64,000 bases of DNA from CBFGTV01 sp965652145 (GCA_965652145.1 CBFGTV010000001.1:1-64000), one strand, 5' to 3'; counted from the stretch's first letter, positions 43,296 to 51,872 are shown. Notes: generated from the sequence alone by a model not told the origin. Numbers and translations are program-made.

Positions 43296-43378
43296 ACACC
43301 TCTCCTAAGGGCCAGACTGTATAAAATAACTGTCGTTGGCAATAATTCATAAATAAATGAATAAGGAGAGGTGTTTTT
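43296..43378 (+). promoter_or_regulatory. Three-way-junction leader hiding the ribosome site of L25 copy 2
   Basis: P1: ACACCTCTCCT (43296-43306) pairs perfectly with AGGAGAGGTGT (43364-43374), which includes the Shine-Dalgarno of the next gene. P2: GCCAGAC (43311-43317) with GTC-GT-TGGC region 43332-43340 (2-base bulge). P3: ATTCAT (43345-43350) with ATGAAT (43357-43362). Five T (43374-43378) precede the ATG, so it could also work as a terminator. Confidence 0.65.
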
Positions 43379-43957
43379 ATGGACTTAATTAATAGTGGAG
43401 TGAGAAGCAGCGTAGGAAAAAACAACAGTCATCGAATACGACATGATGGGTACATTCCTGCTGTAATTTATGCCAAGGATATGAATACCCTGCCTGTAAA
43501 AATAAATAAAAAGGAAGCAGAATCTTTTATCAGAACCTATGGGGAAACAGGAATGCTCCAGGTAAACATAGGTGATCAAACCTATTCAGTCGTGATAAAG
43601 GAAATTCAGCGAGATCCGGTAACACGGGAAATTATCCATCTGGACCTTCAACGGATTAATCAAAATGACAAAATCCATGTGAAGGTACCTATCGTGTTAA
43701 CAGGCAGGAATTATGTAGAAAAAAGCGGTGTAATCTTACAGCAGCAGCTTAATGAGGTTGAAGTAGAATGCTATGCCGGCAGCATCCCTCAAAAACTGGT
43801 ATTTGATATATCCAATTTTAGAACAGGCGATGCCCTTAGAATTGCCGATATGGAAGTCGGTGAAGAATTTCACATTATCCAGGACCCCCAATCTATCATT
43901 GCTTCGGTAACTACTATTGGACAAGAAAAAAATAATGAAGAAACCGAGCAAAAATAA
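43379..43957 (+). CDS. Ribosomal protein L25/Ctc family, copy 2
   Basis: 192 aa. An L25 domain (HRIRHDGYIPAVIYAKDMNTL; IIHLDLQRINQNDKI) and a C-terminal TL5 domain (VEVECYAGSIPQKLVFDI). Diverged paralogue of the upstream gene, 90 bp away. Ribosome site AGGAGAGGTG is 5-8 bases before ATG and lies within the 3' arm of the leader stem, so translation is likely regulated. A terminator follows. Confidence 0.85.
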   Translation: MDLINSGVRSSVGKNNSHRIRHDGYIPAVIYAKDMNTLPVKINKKEAESFIRTYGETGMLQVNIGDQTYSVVIKEIQRDPVTREIIHLDLQRINQNDKIHVKVPIVLTGRNYVEKSGVILQQQLNEVEVECYAGSIPQKLVFDISNFRTGDALRIADMEVGEEFHIIQDPQSIIASVTTIGQEKNNEETEQK

Positions 43958-43962
43958 GAATC

Positions 43963-43991
43963 AAAAAGGCTTCCTTTTAGGTAGTCTTTTT
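43963..43991 (+). terminator. Rho-independent terminator
   Basis: AAAAAGGCTTCC (43963-43974) pairs imperfectly with GGTAGTCTTTTT (43980-43991). Confidence 0.7.
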
Positions 43992-44064
43992 ATCATTTTA
44001 GGGGGAATAAGCATATGATCATTAAGGGATTATATAAAAATAACGTCATCCTAAAAAATTCTCC

Positions 44065-44094
44065 TTGATATACGGTAGGGGGGTATGGTATATT
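44065..44094 (+). promoter_or_regulatory. csoR-copA promoter with CsoR-type operator in the spacer
   Basis: TTGATA (44065-44070), an 18-bp spacer, TATATT (44089-44094). The spacer holds a GTAGGGGGGTATGG core flanked by TATAC (44069-44073) and GTATA (44088-44092), like the G-rich CsoR boxes of Bacillus copZA. Apo-CsoR would block polymerase here until copper binds. Confidence 0.75.
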
Positions 44095-44114
44095 AAAATA
44101 AAGGAGGTGCTTCA

Positions 44115-44420
44115 ATGGGTCACAAGCAAGATCATTCCGTAAAAAGGTCCTCAGAGGAGTCCCTTAAGGTTCAAAAATCCTTAATGGATCGCTTAAACAG
44201 GGTAGAGGGGCAAATTCGAGGAATTAAAAATATGATTGAAAAGGGTACCTATTGCTATGATGTCATTAATCAAATAGAGGCTTCACGTTCGGCCCTTGGC
44301 TCCATTTCAATGGTATTAATGGAAAGTCACCTGAGGAATTGTATTGTACATCAATTGAAAAATGGCGAAGAAGAGGCCATTGAAGAGGTACTGAAAACCT
44401 TTAAAAAGCTAATGAAATAA
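44115..44420 (+). CDS. csoR: Copper-sensing repressor CsoR
   Basis: 101 aa, all-helical DUF156 fold. The Cys-His-Cys copper site is intact: C47 (YCYDVINQI), H72 and C76 (ESHLRNC). The LNRVEGQIRGIKNMIE helix is the family signature. ATG follows AAAGGAGGTG. First gene of the copper-efflux operon. Confidence 0.92.
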   Translation: MGHKQDHSVKRSSEESLKVQKSLMDRLNRVEGQIRGIKNMIEKGTYCYDVINQIEASRSALGSISMVLMESHLRNCIVHQLKNGEEEAIEEVLKTFKKLMK

Positions 44421-44433
44421 GGGAGGGAAGTAT

Positions 44434-46893
44434 ATGGGATCAATTAATAAAAGTCTGATGGTGGAAGGTATGACCTGTGCAGCCTGCGCCAAGGCCATCG
44501 AGCGAACCCTCGGGAAGCTTGAGGGAATTGAGTCCGCTACGGTAAATTTAGCCACCGAAAGGCTGGCAGTAAAATACAATGCTGATCAGGTAGGCCTTGA
44601 AGCAATCATTGATAAGGTGAGTCAAATTGGCTATCAATTAAAGGAAGAGGAAACAGTAAGAGAAATTACCATACCGGTGGCAGGAATGACCTGTGCCTCC
44701 TGTTCCAGTGCAGTTGAAAGGGCGTTAAAAAAGCTAGAGGGTGTTAAAACTGTCAATGTTAATTTGGCTACTGAAAAGGCAGTCGTTCATTATGATAGCA
44801 CCTTAATTCGAATTTCCCAGATTAAACAGGCCATTAAAAAGGCCGGTTATGAACCCCTGGAGCTTGAAATTCAACAGAGTACCGATCAGGAAGCCCAGAA
44901 ACGTCAGCGGGATATCAAGACCCTTTGGAAGAAGTTTTTATTGTCAGCTATCTTTACTGCTCCATTATTATACATTGCCATGGGTCACATGATGGGAGCC
45001 CCTTTACCTGCTTTTCTTGACCCCCATCACTACCCCTTAAGATTTGCTTTGGTTCAGCTTATATTAACGATACCGGCCATCGTTGCAGGAAACAAGTTTT
45101 ATACAGTAGGCTTTAAAGCCCTTTATCGAAGAAGCCCCAATATGGATTCATTAATAGCCATAGGTACCAGCGCTGCCTTTATATATGGGTTATATGCCAT
45201 CTATGAAATTTTAACCGGTAATCACATGATGGTAATGGAGCTGTATTTTGAAACGGCTGCCGTAATTATCACCTTAATTCTTTTGGGTAAATACCTGGAG
45301 GCGGTTTCTAAAGGAAAGACCTCAGAGGCCATTAAAAAGCTTATGGGAATGCAGCCCAAAACCGCCCTTGTGATACATGATGGAAAGGAAATGGTTATTC
45401 CCATTGAAGAGGTTGAGGTGGGAGATATTGTTTTAGTTAAGCCAGGAGAGAAAATACCGGTGGATGGTGTCGTGATAGAGGGTTACAGCTCTGTTGATGA
45501 ATCGATGCTGACGGGTGAAAGTATACCCATTGAAAAGCATGTTGGTGACACAGTAATTGGAGGCAGTATCAATAAAAATGGAAGCCTTCAGTTTCAAACC
45601 AGCAAGGTGGGAAAGGATACAGTTTTATCTCAAATCATCAAACTGGTGGAGGATGCCCAGGGCTCCAAGGCTCCCATTGCTAAAATGGCAGACATTATTT
45701 CAGGCTACTTTGTGCCGATTGTAATTAGTATTTCAATTATAGCGTCAATACTATGGTTTGTAACGGGCCATTCCACTGTATTTGCCCTGACTATTTTTAT
45801 TTCAGTGTTAGTGATTGCCTGCCCCTGTGCCCTGGGCCTGGCAACACCAACGGCGATAATGGTGGGTACAGGAAAGGGGGCAGAATACGGTGTATTAATT
45901 AAGGGCGGTGAGGCCCTTGAAACTGCCCATAAGATAAAAACCATAGTCTTTGATAAAACAGGAACCATCACCGAAGGAAAGCCCAGGGTAACGGACATTA
46001 TTTCAAGGGGGGACATCTCAGAGGATGAGCTCTTAAGCCTGGCCGCCTCTGGAGAACGAGGTTCCGAGCATCCACTGGGGGAAGCCATTGTAAAAGCCCA
46101 GCAAGATAAAAATCTGCCCCTTAAAAAGGTAGAATCATTTATGTCCATCCCCGGCAGAGGAATTGAAGTAAAAATTGAAGGAAAAAACCTGCTGTTGGGT
46201 AATAAGAAGCTGATGCTTGAAAAAAATATTCCCCTTGACCTGGAATCAGAATCAAATCGGTTGGCAGCAGAAGGCAAAACCCCCATGTATGTGGCCATTG
46301 AGGAAAGCCTGGTGGGAATAATAGCTGTGGCAGATGTGGTAAAGGAAAATAGTCGTAAGGCAATCAAGCGGCTTCATGATATGGGAATACAGGTTGCTAT
46401 GATTACAGGAGATAATCAGAGAACAGCAGAAGCAATTGCCAGGGAGGTTGGAATCGATATCGTTCTGGCTGAAGTATTGCCTGAAGATAAAGCCAATGAA
46501 GTTAAGAAACTTCAGGATCAGGGGCAGAAGGTGGCCATGGTGGGAGACGGTGTGAATGATGCGCCAGCCCTGGCCCAGGCCGATGTAGGAATTGCCATAG
46601 GCTCAGGTACTGATGTGGCCATGGAATCAGCCGATATTGTATTAATGAGAAGTGATTTGCTGGATGTGGTAACAGCCATTCAGTTAAGTAAAAGTACCAT
46701 ACGAAACATTAAGCAGAACCTGTTTTGGGCCTTTGCCTATAACAGTGCCGGAATTCCCTTGGCAGCAGGTATTTTATACCTGTTCGGAGGCCCATTACTG
46801 GACCCAATGTTTGCGGCTGGGGCTATGGCTTTAAGCTCAGTATCGGTTCTTAGTAATGCATTAAGGCTAAAACGATTTAAACCAACTCTTTAG
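44434..46893 (+). CDS. copA: Copper-translocating P1B-type ATPase CopA
   Basis: 819 aa. Two N-terminal heavy-metal domains (GMTCAACAK, C15/C18; GMTCASCSS, C87/C90), eight membrane helices, the TGES actuator loop, the CPC metal-path motif in ACPCALG, the DKTGT phosphorylation site, the HP motif (SEHPLG) and GDGVNDAPAL. CPC with downstream YN and MxxS-type residues indicates Cu(I). Pumps copper out of the cell, fed by CopZ. Confidence 0.96.
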   Translation: MGSINKSLMVEGMTCAACAKAIERTLGKLEGIESATVNLATERLAVKYNADQVGLEAIIDKVSQIGYQLKEEETVREITIPVAGMTCASCSSAVERALKKLEGVKTVNVNLATEKAVVHYDSTLIRISQIKQAIKKAGYEPLELEIQQSTDQEAQKRQRDIKTLWKKFLLSAIFTAPLLYIAMGHMMGAPLPAFLDPHHYPLRFALVQLILTIPAIVAGNKFYTVGFKALYRRSPNMDSLIAIGTSAAFIYGLYAIYEILTGNHMMVMELYFETAAVIITLILLGKYLEAVSKGKTSEAIKKLMGMQPKTALVIHDGKEMVIPIEEVEVGDIVLVKPGEKIPVDGVVIEGYSSVDESMLTGESIPIEKHVGDTVIGGSINKNGSLQFQTSKVGKDTVLSQIIKLVEDAQGSKAPIAKMADIISGYFVPIVISISIIASILWFVTGHSTVFALTIFISVLVIACPCALGLATPTAIMVGTGKGAEYGVLIKGGEALETAHKIKTIVFDKTGTITEGKPRVTDIISRGDISEDELLSLAASGERGSEHPLGEAIVKAQQDKNLPLKKVESFMSIPGRGIEVKIEGKNLLLGNKKLMLEKNIPLDLESESNRLAAEGKTPMYVAIEESLVGIIAVADVVKENSRKAIKRLHDMGIQVAMITGDNQRTAEAIAREVGIDIVLAEVLPEDKANEVKKLQDQGQKVAMVGDGVNDAPALAQADVGIAIGSGTDVAMESADIVLMRSDLLDVVTAIQLSKSTIRNIKQNLFWAFAYNSAGIPLAAGILYLFGGPLLDPMFAAGAMALSSVSVLSNALRLKRFKPTL

Positions 46894-46935
46894 CTAAAAA
46901 TATAAATTTAAAATAATTAAATAGGAGGAGAAAAA

Positions 46936-47151
46936 ATGAAAAGGAAAATCAGTATTGAAGGTATGTCCTGTGGACATTGTGCAAATCATGTAAAAAATGC
47001 CCTAATTGAAGTGGCGGGAATCACAGATGTAAAGGTAGATTTAGCCGGGAAAAATGCAATAATTGAAATGTCTCAGCCCATTGAAGATGAAACTTTGAGG
47101 GCAGCTATTTCAGAAGTCGGTTACGATGTTGTAAATATTGAAAGCCTGTAA
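46936..47151 (+). CDS. copZ: Copper chaperone CopZ
   Basis: 71 aa, a single heavy-metal-associated domain: GMSCGHCANHVKNAL with C12/C15 binding Cu(I). Carries copper to CopA. ATG follows AGGAGGAG; 42 bp after copA. Confidence 0.92.
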   Translation: MKRKISIEGMSCGHCANHVKNALIEVAGITDVKVDLAGKNAIIEMSQPIEDETLRAAISEVGYDVVNIESL

Positions 47152-47178
47152 TTAAATTAAAAGCCATCAGCCCTTTCA

Positions 47179-47267
47179 AAGCCCCTGATATCACAGGTAT
47201 AGGTTCAGCACAGACAACGATTAAAGGTGTTATATGTACTGAATCTATCGGTGACGAACAGGGGCTT
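47179..47267. repeat. Folded inverted-repeat element after copZ
   Basis: Three nested stems: AAGCCCCTG (47179-47187)/CAGGGGCTT (47259-47267); TCAC (47191-47194)/GTGA (47251-47254); ATAGGTTCAG (47199-47208)/CTGAATCTAT (47239-47248, one wobble), with asymmetric loops between. Lies between convergent genes. Too long and loop-rich for a plain terminator. Confidence 0.6.
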
Positions 47268-47296
47268 ATTATTTGGGCTAATGGCGGGTGTAGCTC

Positions 47297-48385
47297 TTAT
47301 TCAACGGCTACCTTAGCCAAGTAGCGTCTAAAATATTCATTATTATGAAGGACGGCAGGATCATTTGGCTTAAACTCTGAAGCCTTCATATTATGCCTGA
47401 TGGCTTCGGAAATGTCACCAATTTCATAATAACATAAACATAGTTGAATATTGGGTATAAATCCCCAGTAATCATGCAGTATGAATCCCCAGCTATTGGC
47501 AGGCTCCTGTAGTTGAGTCGCCAGTTTATACCATTGAATTGCCTTGTTGTATTCCCCAGCATCCATATAATAAAAGCCCATTTGACAGCAAATTTCTGCT
47601 CTAGGTAAATCATAGTGGAAGCTCTTTAAAAGAGATTTAAGCATGTTGGGCCTGTCATTTTGATGGTAGTAGCATATTGAAAGATGATAACAGGCCGATA
47701 TGTTGTCTTCAACCCAACCCTGTTCCGTATTTAAGAAGCGATTGAAATAATCTATCGCCGCGGCATAGTGACCATGATAATAAAGCTCCCTCGCGTAATA
47801 GTAAAGCCCCCTGGGGCTTAAGGAAGTACCGCGAGATAACAGGTCGGCATAGATTCTTAGATTTCTGTCGGGATCAGCTGCCCCCTCCTTCCTGTGAGTA
47901 ACAGCAACATCTGAATTAATAATAACCCCTGATGTTTCCAAATATTCATGTATTGGCTCATGCCATTTGAATTGCTTTTCTCTTTTTGATAATCTCTCTC
48001 TATAGTATGATAAGGTTGTATTACCATGCTCATCGAAACCGACATTGTATTTCATCATAACAACATCTACTGTTGGGTCGAGGGTTTCCTTGAGTACCCT
48101 AAATTTCATACGATCCTCTTTAAGTAGCACGTCATCAGCATCCAGCCATAGAATATAATCCATGGTGGCCATAGAGTAGGCATAATTTCTTGCTGCCGAA
48201 AAATCATTCATCCATTGAAAATCATAAACTTTATCAGTATAAGCCTTGACAATATCCTTTGTACCATCAACCGAACCTGTATCGACTATAATCATTTCAT
48301 CAACAAGGTCCTTAATCGAGTCCAGACATCTGCCAATAACCTGCTCCTCATCTCTTACAATCATACATAGACTAATTGTAATCAC
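47297..48385 (-). CDS. Family 2 glycosyltransferase with TPR-like C-terminus
   Basis: 362 aa. The GT-A domain begins ISLCMIVRDEEQVIGRCLDS, with DTGSVDGT and the DxD metal site in LWLDADDVL (about residue 90). The C-terminal half (about 195-360) has tetratricopeptide-like helices (GLYYYARELYYHGHYAAAIDYF; YYMDAGEYNKAIQWYKLA). GTG 48385 follows GGGGTGAT; the longer open frame upstream lacks a ribosome site. Next to a collagen-like gene, it may glycosylate that protein on the spore surface. Confidence 0.8.
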   Translation of the reverse strand: MITISLCMIVRDEEQVIGRCLDSIKDLVDEMIIVDTGSVDGTKDIVKAYTDKVYDFQWMNDFSAARNYAYSMATMDYILWLDADDVLLKEDRMKFRVLKETLDPTVDVVMMKYNVGFDEHGNTTLSYYRERLSKREKQFKWHEPIHEYLETSGVIINSDVAVTHRKEGAADPDRNLRIYADLLSRGTSLSPRGLYYYARELYYHGHYAAAIDYFNRFLNTEQGWVEDNISACYHLSICYYHQNDRPNMLKSLLKSFHYDLPRAEICCQMGFYYMDAGEYNKAIQWYKLATQLQEPANSWGFILHDYWGFIPNIQLCLCYYEIGDISEAIRHNMKASEFKPNDPAVLHNNEYFRRYLAKVAVE

Positions 48386-48451
48386 AAAATCACCCCAAAA
48401 GAAATTTATTCTGTTAATGTACTTATTTTGAAAGCAAATAATAATTAGAGA

Positions 48452-48483
48452 CAGCAGGGTAATTATTTTCAATTACCCTGCTG
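48452..48483. terminator. Stem-loop after the collagen-like gene
   Basis: CAGCAGGGTAATT (48452-48464) pairs perfectly with AATTACCCTGCTG (48471-48483). The T tract is weak on both strands. Confidence 0.7.
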
Positions 48484-48511
48484 AATTGTTATAGAGACTA
48501 CCGGAAAAATG

Positions 48512-50092
48512 TTAGCTGTCAATTTTTTGAATAAGAATAGATGCATTGATATTGGCTTCTGTTCCGCCTGTAAAGGTTTGAAGTATTACAGGTGTTTCGC
48601 TGGTGTGGTTTCTGACCGTTAGTATATCGCCGGCGCTTGCAGTGATAATGACCCAACCAGGATTAGGCTGAGTTCCGGCTTCTACGCCATAGGTTGCACC
48701 AGCCACAGCAACACCGTTTAAGAATAGGGTGAATTGATTAGGTTCTATTCCGGCTGCATAGAACCATACGGAATAGTCACCTGCTGTACCTATAATAATT
48801 GAGGCAGTTCCTGGCGCATGGGTAATGCTGCCTCGGATCAAGCCATTATTACTAAAGGTGATGTCGGCTTCAACTGCAACGGTTTGTGCAGTTGTGTTAT
48901 AAATATAAGCATATTCTGATAAACCTTGGGGTCCGGTAGCACCAGTAGCGCCGGCAGGGCCTGTAGGACCAGTAGCGCCGGTAGGGCCAGCGGGGCCAGT
49001 AGCGCCGGTAGCGCCAGTAGCACCAGCAGGGCCGGCAGGACCAGTAGGACCAGTAGCGCCGGTAGCACCAGTAGCACCAGCAGGGCCAGCGGGGCCAGTA
49101 GCGCCGGTAGCACCGGTAGCACCAGCAGGGCCAGCGGGGCCAGTAGCGCCGGTAGCGCCAGTAGCACCAGCAGGGCCAGCGGGGCCAGTGGCTCCAGTAG
49201 CACCAGTGGCTCCAGTAGCACCAGTGGCTCCAGTAGCACCAGTGGCACCAATAGGACCTTGAGGACCAACAGGACCTTGAGGACCAGCAGGACCCTGAGG
49301 ACCAATAGGACCTTGCAGGCCAGTAGCACCAGTAGCACCAGTGGCTCCAGTAGCACCAGTGGGGCCAGTGGGACCAGCAGGTCCAGTACTACCTGTAGCA
49401 CCAATAGGACCTTGAGGACCGATAGGACCTTGAAGACCAGCAGGACCTTGAGGACCAATAGGACCTTGAGGACCAGCAGGGCCTTGAGGACCAATAGGAC
49501 CTTGAGGGCCAGCGGGGCCAGTAGCGCCGGTAGGGCCAGTAGCGCCGGTAGCGCCAGCAGGGCCAGCGGGGCCAGTAGCGCCGGTAGGGCCGGTAGCACC
49601 AGCAGGGCCAGTAGGGCCGGTAGCACCAGTAGCACCAGCAGGACCAGCGGGGCCAGTAGGACCAGCAGGGCCAGCGGGGCCAGTCGCACCAGTAGGGCCA
49701 GTAGGGCCAGTAGCGCCAGTAGCACCAGCAGGGCCGGCGGGGCCAGTAGCGCCAGTAGGACCAGCAGGGCCAGCGGGGCCAGTAGCACCAGTAGCGCCAG
49801 TAGCACCAGCAGGGCCAGCGGGGCCAGCAGGGCCAGTACCACCGGTAGCACCAGCAGGGCCGGCAGGACCAGTAGGACCGGTTGGGCCAGCTATACCTTG
49901 AGGACCGGTGGGACCGGTAGGGCCAGTCGGACCAGTAGGGCCAGTGGGGCCTGTAGGACCGGTGGGACCCGTAGGACCAGTCGGACAAATTGGTCGATGA
50001 CCACATCTAGACTTTGAAACATATCTATGGTCTGACTCAACATGGGGTCTAACACCAGTCCGATGAGAATAATAATTACGGGTATCATCCAT
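48512..50092 (-). CDS. Collagen-like triple-helix repeat protein, BclA-type
   Basis: 526 aa. Residues 1-38 form a short N-terminal region (Tyr/His/Arg-rich, no signal peptide). About 117 Gly-X-Y triplets (39-391), mostly GPT, GAT, GPA and GPQGPI, follow. Residues 392-526 form a beta-rich globular domain like the BclA/C1q-TNF-like tip (SGxxx-free, ending NASILIQKIDS). In Bacillus anthracis BclA forms the exosporium hair nap; here an outer spore or cell-surface fibre is inferred. A glycosyltransferase gene follows. Thr in GPT/GAT could be glycosylated. Confidence 0.9.
   Translation of the reverse strand: MDDTRNYYSHRTGVRPHVESDHRYVSKSRCGHRPICPTGPTGPTGPTGPTGPTGPTGPTGPTGPQGIAGPTGPTGPAGPAGATGGTGPAGPAGPAGATGATGATGPAGPAGPTGATGPAGPAGATGATGPTGPTGATGPAGPAGPTGPAGPAGATGATGPTGPAGATGPTGATGPAGPAGATGATGPTGATGPAGPQGPIGPQGPAGPQGPIGPQGPAGLQGPIGPQGPIGATGSTGPAGPTGPTGATGATGATGATGLQGPIGPQGPAGPQGPVGPQGPIGATGATGATGATGATGATGATGPAGPAGATGATGATGPAGPAGATGATGATGPAGPAGATGATGATGPTGPAGPAGATGATGATGPAGPTGATGPTGPAGATGATGPQGLSEYAYIYNTTAQTVAVEADITFSNNGLIRGSITHAPGTASIIIGTAGDYSVWFYAAGIEPNQFTLFLNGVAVAGATYGVEAGTQPNPGWVIITASAGDILTVRNHTSETPVILQTFTGGTEANINASILIQKIDS
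48920..49978 (-). repeat. Tandem 9-bp-based repeat encoding Gly-X-Y
   Basis: About 1.06 kb of tandem 9-mers with longer higher-order units (for example repeated GPAGPAGATGATGAT and GPIGPQGPAGPQ blocks). Such tracts change length by slippage or recombination, and assemblies often collapse them. Confidence 0.9.
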
Positions 50093-50336
50093 AAAAGAAT
50101 CGTACCTCCTTCAAAAAAAAAAATCTTAGTGTAAAAAAAGCAATTAAAGGGAGATAACCTAAACACTTGTTGTGAATCAATAGATTAATACATTGTATGC
50201 TGACTTTTTAACCTTTCTCTGGGATTATAAAAGCCAATATTTCTTTTTTCCCACTAGTAAACTATGCAGTATCGAATTAGACCGTTCCATATAATTTATT
50301 TAATTTTTCAATAACCAGTCAATTCTTTTTTTTAAT

Positions 50337-50371
50337 AAAAAAAATACCCCAGTCATTCAATATGACCGGGG
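50337..50371 (-). terminator. Rho-independent terminator of mltG
   Basis: CCCCAGTCA (50347-50355) pairs with TGACCGGGG (50363-50371), one mismatch; on the minus strand a T run follows. The rest of the 50093-50434 gap shows only AT-rich sequence. Confidence 0.8.
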
Positions 50372-50434
50372 CAAGATATAATTGATTGTATGGCTATAGT
50401 AGCCCGTTACGGCTAAAACTTGTTATTCACTGGA

Positions 50435-51451
50435 CTAGCTGCCGTTAATCATTTTTTGGTAAGCAGCCTTATTTTGTAAGTGCTCTTCGTAGGTTTTTCC
50501 AAATACATGACCGTTCTCGCCTAAAACATAATATAGAAAGTCATGGGATTCCGGATACAAGGCGGCATGAATTGAAGCCTTTCCGGGGGCAGCAATGGGG
50601 CCAGGGGGCAATCCTAAATTTGCATAGGTATTAAAAGGGTGATCATATTCCAAATGGGAATACAGAACACGATTAATATGTTCTTTACCTTCACCGATTG
50701 CGTAGATAACTGTGGCGTCAATCTGAAGCCGCATATTGGCCTTCATTCGATTGTAGATTACACCACTGATGGCTGCCTTTTCTTCATCATGATAGGCCTC
50801 CCTTTCTATTAAAGAGGCAATGGTTAAAACCTCATGCATGGTAAGCCCTAGCTCCTTGGCCCTTTGAAGATCATCCTCCGAAAACTGCTGTTCCATCGTG
50901 CTGGCTAATCGAGCAACAATGTCCTTTACACCTTGATTTTCATTGAAATAATAAGTATCAGGGTACAGGTATCCTTCCATCTCAAAAAATAGCTGATCAG
51001 TTTCAAAGTCATAATTCTTTTCCTTGTAGTACTCTCTGGTTGCGGCGATAAATTCCTCAACAGGACCAAAGCCTAAAGTCTCTGCCCGTTCGGCTATTTG
51101 GTGCAAAGTCCACCCCTCAGGTATGGTAAGAACAATAGGCGCCTCATTCTGTCCCTTTATGAGCAAGTTAAAAACATCCTCAAGGGTGCTGTCGATTTCA
51201 AATACATAGGTGCCTGGCTTAATGCTTCGATCAACTTCATTATTTTTAGCTTGGTACTTAAACCATAGTTTACTCCGAATCATGCCCTTTTCATAAAGCA
51301 TATCGGCCACATAGTTCATCGAGGCTCCCTGGGGAATGACAATTTCTGTAGGTGCATCAATTGTTATAACGGAAAGGTAGGAAGGCAGCAGAATGGCTGA
51401 TACCATTCCCAGACCCATCAGTAGTATTAATATGTAAATTAGTTTCTTCAC
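50435..51451 (-). CDS. mltG: Endolytic peptidoglycan transglycosylase MltG (YceG-like)
   Basis: 338 aa. One N-terminal membrane helix (LIYILILLMGLGMVSAILLP), a LysM-like segment (IVIPQGASMNYVADMLYEKG), then the YceG catalytic domain with glutamate in SLIEREAYHDEEK, plus IDATVIYAIG and YNTYANLGLPPGPI-type end motifs. Cleaves nascent glycan strands at the outer membrane face. GTG 51451 is chosen because GGAGG lies 9 bases upstream; an ATG at 51478 is in frame. Confidence 0.9.
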   Translation of the reverse strand: MKKLIYILILLMGLGMVSAILLPSYLSVITIDAPTEIVIPQGASMNYVADMLYEKGMIRSKLWFKYQAKNNEVDRSIKPGTYVFEIDSTLEDVFNLLIKGQNEAPIVLTIPEGWTLHQIAERAETLGFGPVEEFIAATREYYKEKNYDFETDQLFFEMEGYLYPDTYYFNENQGVKDIVARLASTMEQQFSEDDLQRAKELGLTMHEVLTIASLIEREAYHDEEKAAISGVIYNRMKANMRLQIDATVIYAIGEGKEHINRVLYSHLEYDHPFNTYANLGLPPGPIAAPGKASIHAALYPESHDFLYYVLGENGHVFGKTYEEHLQNKAAYQKMINGS

Positions 51452-51603
51452 CTTTAGCATCCTCCGTTTATCGATCATTTTTATCTCCAGAATTAGACAA
51501 AATACAACAAGTCAAGACATGGATTACTATCATTTTACCATTTTAGATTGAAAATGAAAAGGCAGTGAAATATTAAGATTATATTTACACTCAGTCTTCA
51601 TTC

Positions 51604-51636
51604 TGTCACAGAGGTGTCACAAAGAAGTATTATAAT
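51604..51636 (+). promoter_or_regulatory. Direct-repeat response-regulator box and promoter
   Basis: TGTCACA repeats at 51604-51610 and 51615-51621, 11 bp apart as in PhoB/OmpR boxes, followed by TATAAT at 51631-51636 with no -35. It points toward the two-component genes about 390 bp downstream and lies upstream of divergent mltG. Confidence 0.55.
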
Positions 51637-51774
51637 GAATTGATGGAAGATAATAAATAGCCCTACCTGAGTCTTTGGATATGACAGGAAATTATTTCCC
51701 TGCCATATCATGTCTATTGAATCAATGAGGAAATATCATTTTGAGTATGACTATCGAAATTTTAGATAATAGTA

Positions 51775-51864
51775 GGCTGTTGAATACTACTCAATGCCGG
51801 TTTCAGCTTTCTACTTTGCAGGATTGCCGGCATTTTATAGATACTGGTATTTATTCAACAACTT
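51775..51864 (-). repeat. MITE-like dispersed repeat, copy A
   Basis: About 90 bp bounded by imperfect inverted ends, GGCTGTTGAATA (51775) and TATTCAACAAC, with a second, partial copy at 19030-19105 in opposite orientation. No coding capacity. Confidence 0.6.
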
Positions 51865-51872
51865 AAATAGGT

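Noticed and set aside
45705..46367. 220-codon antisense frame inside copA
   Set aside because: CopA motifs fix the plus-strand frame; the antisense product is Ser/Phe/Pro-rich with no ribosome site.
44434..46893. Silver or zinc specificity for the P-type ATPase
   Set aside because: The CPC motif plus adjacent csoR and copZ point to Cu(I).
48920..49978. Possible CRISPR array because of dense repeats
   Set aside because: The repeats are continuous 9-mers within an open frame, without unique spacers or cas genes.
48838..50017. Long open frames on both strands across the collagen region (up to 363 codons)
   Set aside because: They arise from the 9-bp repeats read in other frames and have low-complexity Ser/Thr/Arg, Leu/Ala or Trp/Tyr/Arg composition.
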